Shown in pieces: positions 7,901-9,703 of a stretch of 9,703 bases of DNA (its first letter is position 1; each line of letters opens with the position of its first letter). This DNA comes from an uncultured Rhodospirillales bacterium (GTDB lineage: Bacteria > Pseudomonadota > Alphaproteobacteria > Rhodospirillales > Defluviicoccaceae), in assembly GCA_937127205.1 (NCBI GenBank), contig CAKZLS010000110.1, positions 1 through 9,703 on the forward strand, in the 5' to 3' direction. The notes under the pieces were generated by a model. That model made no database searches, had not been told where the DNA came from, and saw only the letters and a program-made list of their open reading frames with translations. A program made the position numbers and the translations under genes.

Positions 7901-8026
7901 AGGAACAATAACACCCGCTTGAAGACGCGATGTTTGTACTTCGGAGCGCAGGGCCCATGCGCCCGCTGCGGCCAGGAGCACGATCCCCACGCACGCAAAA
8001 ACTCGACCCCTCGAAACCCAAGCCAT
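4991..8026 (-). CDS. Large divergent class A penicillin-binding protein (GT51-like + transpeptidase)
   Basis: 1011 residues with an N-terminal membrane anchor (about 9-26). Residues about 60-140 lie between anchor and GT51 and may hold a small UB2H-like domain (inference). The GT51 region is recognisable but altered: YIENREL (156-162) replaces the usual EDRxFYxH, keeping E158; GGSTLAIQ (199-206) is kept; EKVRQIA (223-229) aligns with motif 3, giving Q227 in place of the usual glutamate. DYVNSTPL (252-259) matches the later YLN-type motif. The transpeptidase motifs are all present: GSTAK (S490, K493), STN (596-598) and KTGTG (915-919). SxN and KTG are 317 residues apart, against 121 in the neighbouring PBP1A, so about 200 residues are inserted. 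D,D-transpeptidase activity is likely; glycosyltransferase activity is uncertain. Similar oversized GT51 proteins are, from memory, annotated in other proteobacteria without assigned function. A good ribosome site (GAGGGG, 8 bases upstream) supports the start. It is probably co-transcribed with the L,D-transpeptidase. Confidence 0.9.
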   Translation of the reverse strand: MAWVSRGRVFACVGIVLLAAAGAWALRSEVQTSRLQAGVIVPFARDLTFSVEPGLDPDGLFPIGGPYNKRLGYADIPSFITSLSDQGYGVEQQARLSENFRKFIRYGGFAVYREKSQTGLTIRDRDGDEIYTSRHPERVFKNFRDIPPLIVDSLLYIENRELLANAHPTNNPAVEWDRFAAASWNLLSQIVDPSQERFGGSTLAIQMEKYRHSPEGRTTNVLEKVRQIATASVRAYSYGADTGQARRNIVVDYVNSTPLAGSPGFGEIIGIGDGLWSWYGTNFRAATQILQAPPTTEIGKALRGIIYKQVVSLLLAQRRPSYYLANGRKDLEALTDVHLRLMAKAGAIDKELRDAALAADLVFRTEPPTREEISFVDRKAMNAIRTRLLSLIGAPSLYQLDRLDLQVDTSLDSATQHRVTEVLRQVTDPDDAAGLGLTGRRLVDTGNADELIYSVTLYERGKDVNYLRVQADNLDRPLDLNDGGKLDLGSTAKLRTLVSYLSVVAEVHEQHKDLGPEELRAAVAEAEDPLTRWVTSRMSEAPDRSLQGVLDAAMSRRYSASPYESFFTGGGRHTFHNFNRRDNARIMPVAEAFRRSTNLVFIRMMRDIVRYHRAQGPISPREVLNDRNHPARIVYLQRFADREGRQFLDRFLARYAGLSPEETLTRISERVRGSRHRQATLFRSVRPDADVTELRRFLEQRLPRAKLSNADVSRLYDQYGVEQFSLADRGYLARIHPLELWLAGYLFQHPNAKRSEIMAASTQARQDSYTWLFKKVGKRGANSRILTILEQDAFERIHASWSKVGYPFARLVPSLATALGTSADRPQALATLMGIIVNDGVRLPGVRLTRLHFAESTPYETVVTPEAERGVRVLRSEVAATLRAALTDVVEHGTARRLDGTYVGLDGSKLAVGGKTGTGDDLLERKNGKVTGIASARSAAFAFFIGDRFFGTITAHVPAEYARKHRFTSALPVQLLKALAPALKPLINGPTPPRRQQIPENALAEAGQSGG

Positions 8027-8034
8027 ACCCGTCG

Positions 8035-8040
8035 CCCCTC
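8035..8040 (-). promoter_or_regulatory. Ribosome binding site of the divergent PBP gene
   Basis: Read on the minus strand this is GAGGGG, 8 bases before the ATG at 8026. It is the clearest Shine-Dalgarno match among the large genes here and fixes that start. Confidence 0.6.
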
Positions 8041-8146
8041 AGCAGACGTGAACCAGCCCCCTATCCATTCAGCACAGTTTGGGCGACCAGTATGCCGCAC
8101 CGTGTTCACGTACTGCCCAAACCAACAAGGCGTCGTGTTGATGCGA

Positions 8147-8175
8147 ATGTAAGTATTAGTAGGCCCCCGTTACAA
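8147..8175 (-). promoter_or_regulatory. Weak candidate promoter for the PBP / L,D-transpeptidase pair
   Basis: The 175-base gap between phrB and the PBP gene contains TTGTAA (8170-8175) and TTACAT (8147-8152), read leftwards, with a 17-base spacer. The -10 match is poor (3 of 6). Just downstream is a small dyad, CAACA/TGTTG (8123-8127 and 8136-8140). The gap is long enough for an independent promoter, but the hexamers alone do not prove one. Confidence 0.2.
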
Positions 8176-8201
8176 CCTGCATTCGGGTCAATTTTTATGA
8201 A

Positions 8202-9680
8202 TCATTGCCATTCTTTTTCGGCAATTTGATTTTTTGTACCGCTTGACTTGACCGCTTCGAATGCCGCAAGGGCGCGGTCGCGTGCGGCTCGATGGTCGAC
8301 GATCGGTAACGGATAGGTGGATCCGAGGCGAATACCTGCCGCTTCCAACTCAAGCGGGGATGCATCCCAAGGCCGATGGATCCAGCGATCGGGGAGATCG
8401 GCCAGTTCCGGTACCCAGCTGCGAACATAATCGCCGCCGGGGTCGAATTTTTCACCCTGCAAGATTGGATTGAAGACCCGAAAGTACGGCGCGGCATCGG
8501 CGCCGCAGCCAGCCACCCACTGCCAGCCCCCGGAATTATTGGCCATGTCCGCGTCCACCAGGGTATCCCAGAACCATGCCTCACCCTGCTGCCACGCTAG
8601 CAGCAGGTCCTTCACCAAAAAGGAGGCGGCGATCATGCGGACGCGGTTATGCATCCAGCCGGTGCGCCAGAGCTGGCGCATACCGGCATCGACGATTGGA
8701 TATCCGGTCCGTCCCTGCTGCCAGGCCGCCAACCCGTCGGGATCCTCCGCCCACGGAAACCGCTCGAACCGCGCTTGCATGGGCGCTTCGGCCATTGTCG
8801 GGTTCCGCTCGAGGAGGTGGGCGCAGAAGTCCCGCCACCCGATTTCGCGAAGAAAAGCCTCGCCACCGGCATACGAGGCCGGGCGGGCGTCCATTTCCAT
8901 GCGTGTCGCGTGCCAGATCTGACGGGGCGAAATCTCCCCGAAGTGCAGGTAAGGTGACAACATAGACGTGGCCGTGGGTTCCGGGCGGTCACGAAGCTTT
9001 CCGTATTCGGACACATCCTCTTCGAGGAAGGCTTGTAGCCGAGCCACTGCGTTCGCCTCACCTGGACGCCAGGTTTCCCGAAGGCCCCCCGCCCAATCCG
9101 GTTTCGAGGGGCACAATTCCCAGGCATCCAGGTCATCGGTTCCAGGCGGCGGGTTTAGCCCGGTCAGGCGTTCGGGCGCGGGGAGCGGCGTCGCGGGTGG
9201 CCGCGATGCCAGGCATGTCTTCCAGAACGGCGTGAACACCTTCAGAGGCGCACCTTTCTGACTGACGATGGTCCCGGGCTGGAACAGGAGGGACGCGGGG
9301 AATTCCCGAGCCTCGACACCGCGTCCCTCGAGGTCGCTTTTCAACCGGCGCTCGGCTGTCCGCCAGTGGGGCTCCACGTGACAATTCCAATAAACCGCTC
9401 TCGCGCCGGTTTCACGGATGAGTTCCGCGATCACCTCAACCGCGTCACCTCGGCGAAGAACCAAAGACGTTCCGCGCGCCGCCAAATCGCCCGCCAAGGA
9501 CTGGAGGCTGTGATGCAACCACCAGCGGCTGGCGCCCCCCATGCGCCATTGCCCGGGTGCCTGATCGTCGAGAACATAAACAGGGATGACAGGACGCTGG
9601 TCCGATGCCGCCGCATGCAGGGCGGGATGATCGGACACTCTAAGATCAGCGCGAAGCCAAACAATCGTAACGGAAGTCAT
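8202..9680 (-). CDS. phrB: Class I CPD DNA photolyase (cryptochrome/photolyase family)
   Basis: A cytoplasmic flavoenzyme that uses blue light to split cyclobutane pyrimidine dimers. The ATG at 9680 gives 492 residues; a TTG two codons upstream (9686) is less likely. The N-terminal Rossmann-like domain opens with VWLRADLRVSDHPAL, the photolyase alpha/beta signature that holds the antenna chromophore. The C-terminal FAD domain carries SPYLHFGEISPRQIW (about 242-256), TGYPIVDAGMRQLW, TGWMHNRVRM (340-349), and ANNSGGWQW followed by the DAAPYFRVFNP block. By comparison with E. coli PhrB (W306, W359, W382), the electron-transfer tryptophan triad is present at W310, W363 and W386, with the same spacing. 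Length matches bacterial class I enzymes (about 470-490). The intact triad and the close resemblance to PhrB favour CPD repair over a cryptochrome role; the antenna cofactor cannot be decided. It is the upstream gene of the minus-strand run but is separated by 175 bases from the PBP gene, so a link to wall synthesis is doubtful. Confidence 0.96.
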   Translation of the reverse strand: MTSVTIVWLRADLRVSDHPALHAAASDQRPVIPVYVLDDQAPGQWRMGGASRWWLHHSLQSLAGDLAARGTSLVLRRGDAVEVIAELIRETGARAVYWNCHVEPHWRTAERRLKSDLEGRGVEAREFPASLLFQPGTIVSQKGAPLKVFTPFWKTCLASRPPATPLPAPERLTGLNPPPGTDDLDAWELCPSKPDWAGGLRETWRPGEANAVARLQAFLEEDVSEYGKLRDRPEPTATSMLSPYLHFGEISPRQIWHATRMEMDARPASYAGGEAFLREIGWRDFCAHLLERNPTMAEAPMQARFERFPWAEDPDGLAAWQQGRTGYPIVDAGMRQLWRTGWMHNRVRMIAASFLVKDLLLAWQQGEAWFWDTLVDADMANNSGGWQWVAGCGADAAPYFRVFNPILQGEKFDPGGDYVRSWVPELADLPDRWIHRPWDASPLELEAAGIRLGSTYPLPIVDHRAARDRALAAFEAVKSSGTKNQIAEKEWQ

Positions 9681-9703
9681 CAGCAATCAACCGGTTGAGA
9701 CCT

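Noticed and set aside
8204..8225. Hairpin ATTGCC/GGCAAT followed on the plus strand by a T-rich run
   Set aside because: The T-run is on the plus strand, where no gene reads into it. On the minus strand, the direction of phrB, no U-tract follows, and the stem overlaps the phrB stop. The stem is only 6 bp with a 10-base loop.

Overview
The window looks like chromosomal DNA from a GC-rich proteobacterium, most likely an alphaproteobacterium. This is judged from GC-rich codon use, a short PBP1A with a basic N-terminal tail and a class I photolyase. No species call is possible from sequence alone. No mobile element, CRISPR array, rRNA or tRNA was recognised.

Layout, left to right. (1) Positions 1-1080, minus strand: the N-terminal 360 residues of an ExeA/DamX-type AAA ATPase whose 3' end lies beyond the left edge. 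(2) Positions 1081-1686: a roughly 600-base, partly AT-rich intergenic region separating the divergent ATPase and PBP1A genes. It holds candidate promoters, a pair of 9-bp direct repeats one 20-bp period apart, and one doubtful small ORF. (3) 1687-3720, plus strand: a bifunctional PBP1A-type peptidoglycan synthase. (4) 3778-4974, minus: a secreted L,D-transpeptidase with an N-terminal LysM-like segment. (5) 4991-8026, minus: a 1011-residue, highly divergent bifunctional penicillin-binding protein. (6) 8202-9680, minus: a CPD-type DNA photolyase (phrB).

Genes 6, 5 and 4 read in the same direction. The 16-base gap between 5 and 4 suggests co-transcription of a D,D-transpeptidase/glycosyltransferase-like protein with an L,D-transpeptidase. 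These converge on PBP1A. ExeA/DamX-type ATPases often act with peptidoglycan, so most of the window can be read as a cell-wall synthesis and remodelling neighbourhood, with the photolyase as an unrelated neighbour. The most interesting item is the divergent PBP: it keeps all three transpeptidase motifs but has altered glycosyltransferase motifs and a large insert between SxN and KTG. I see no convincing wholly new system here.
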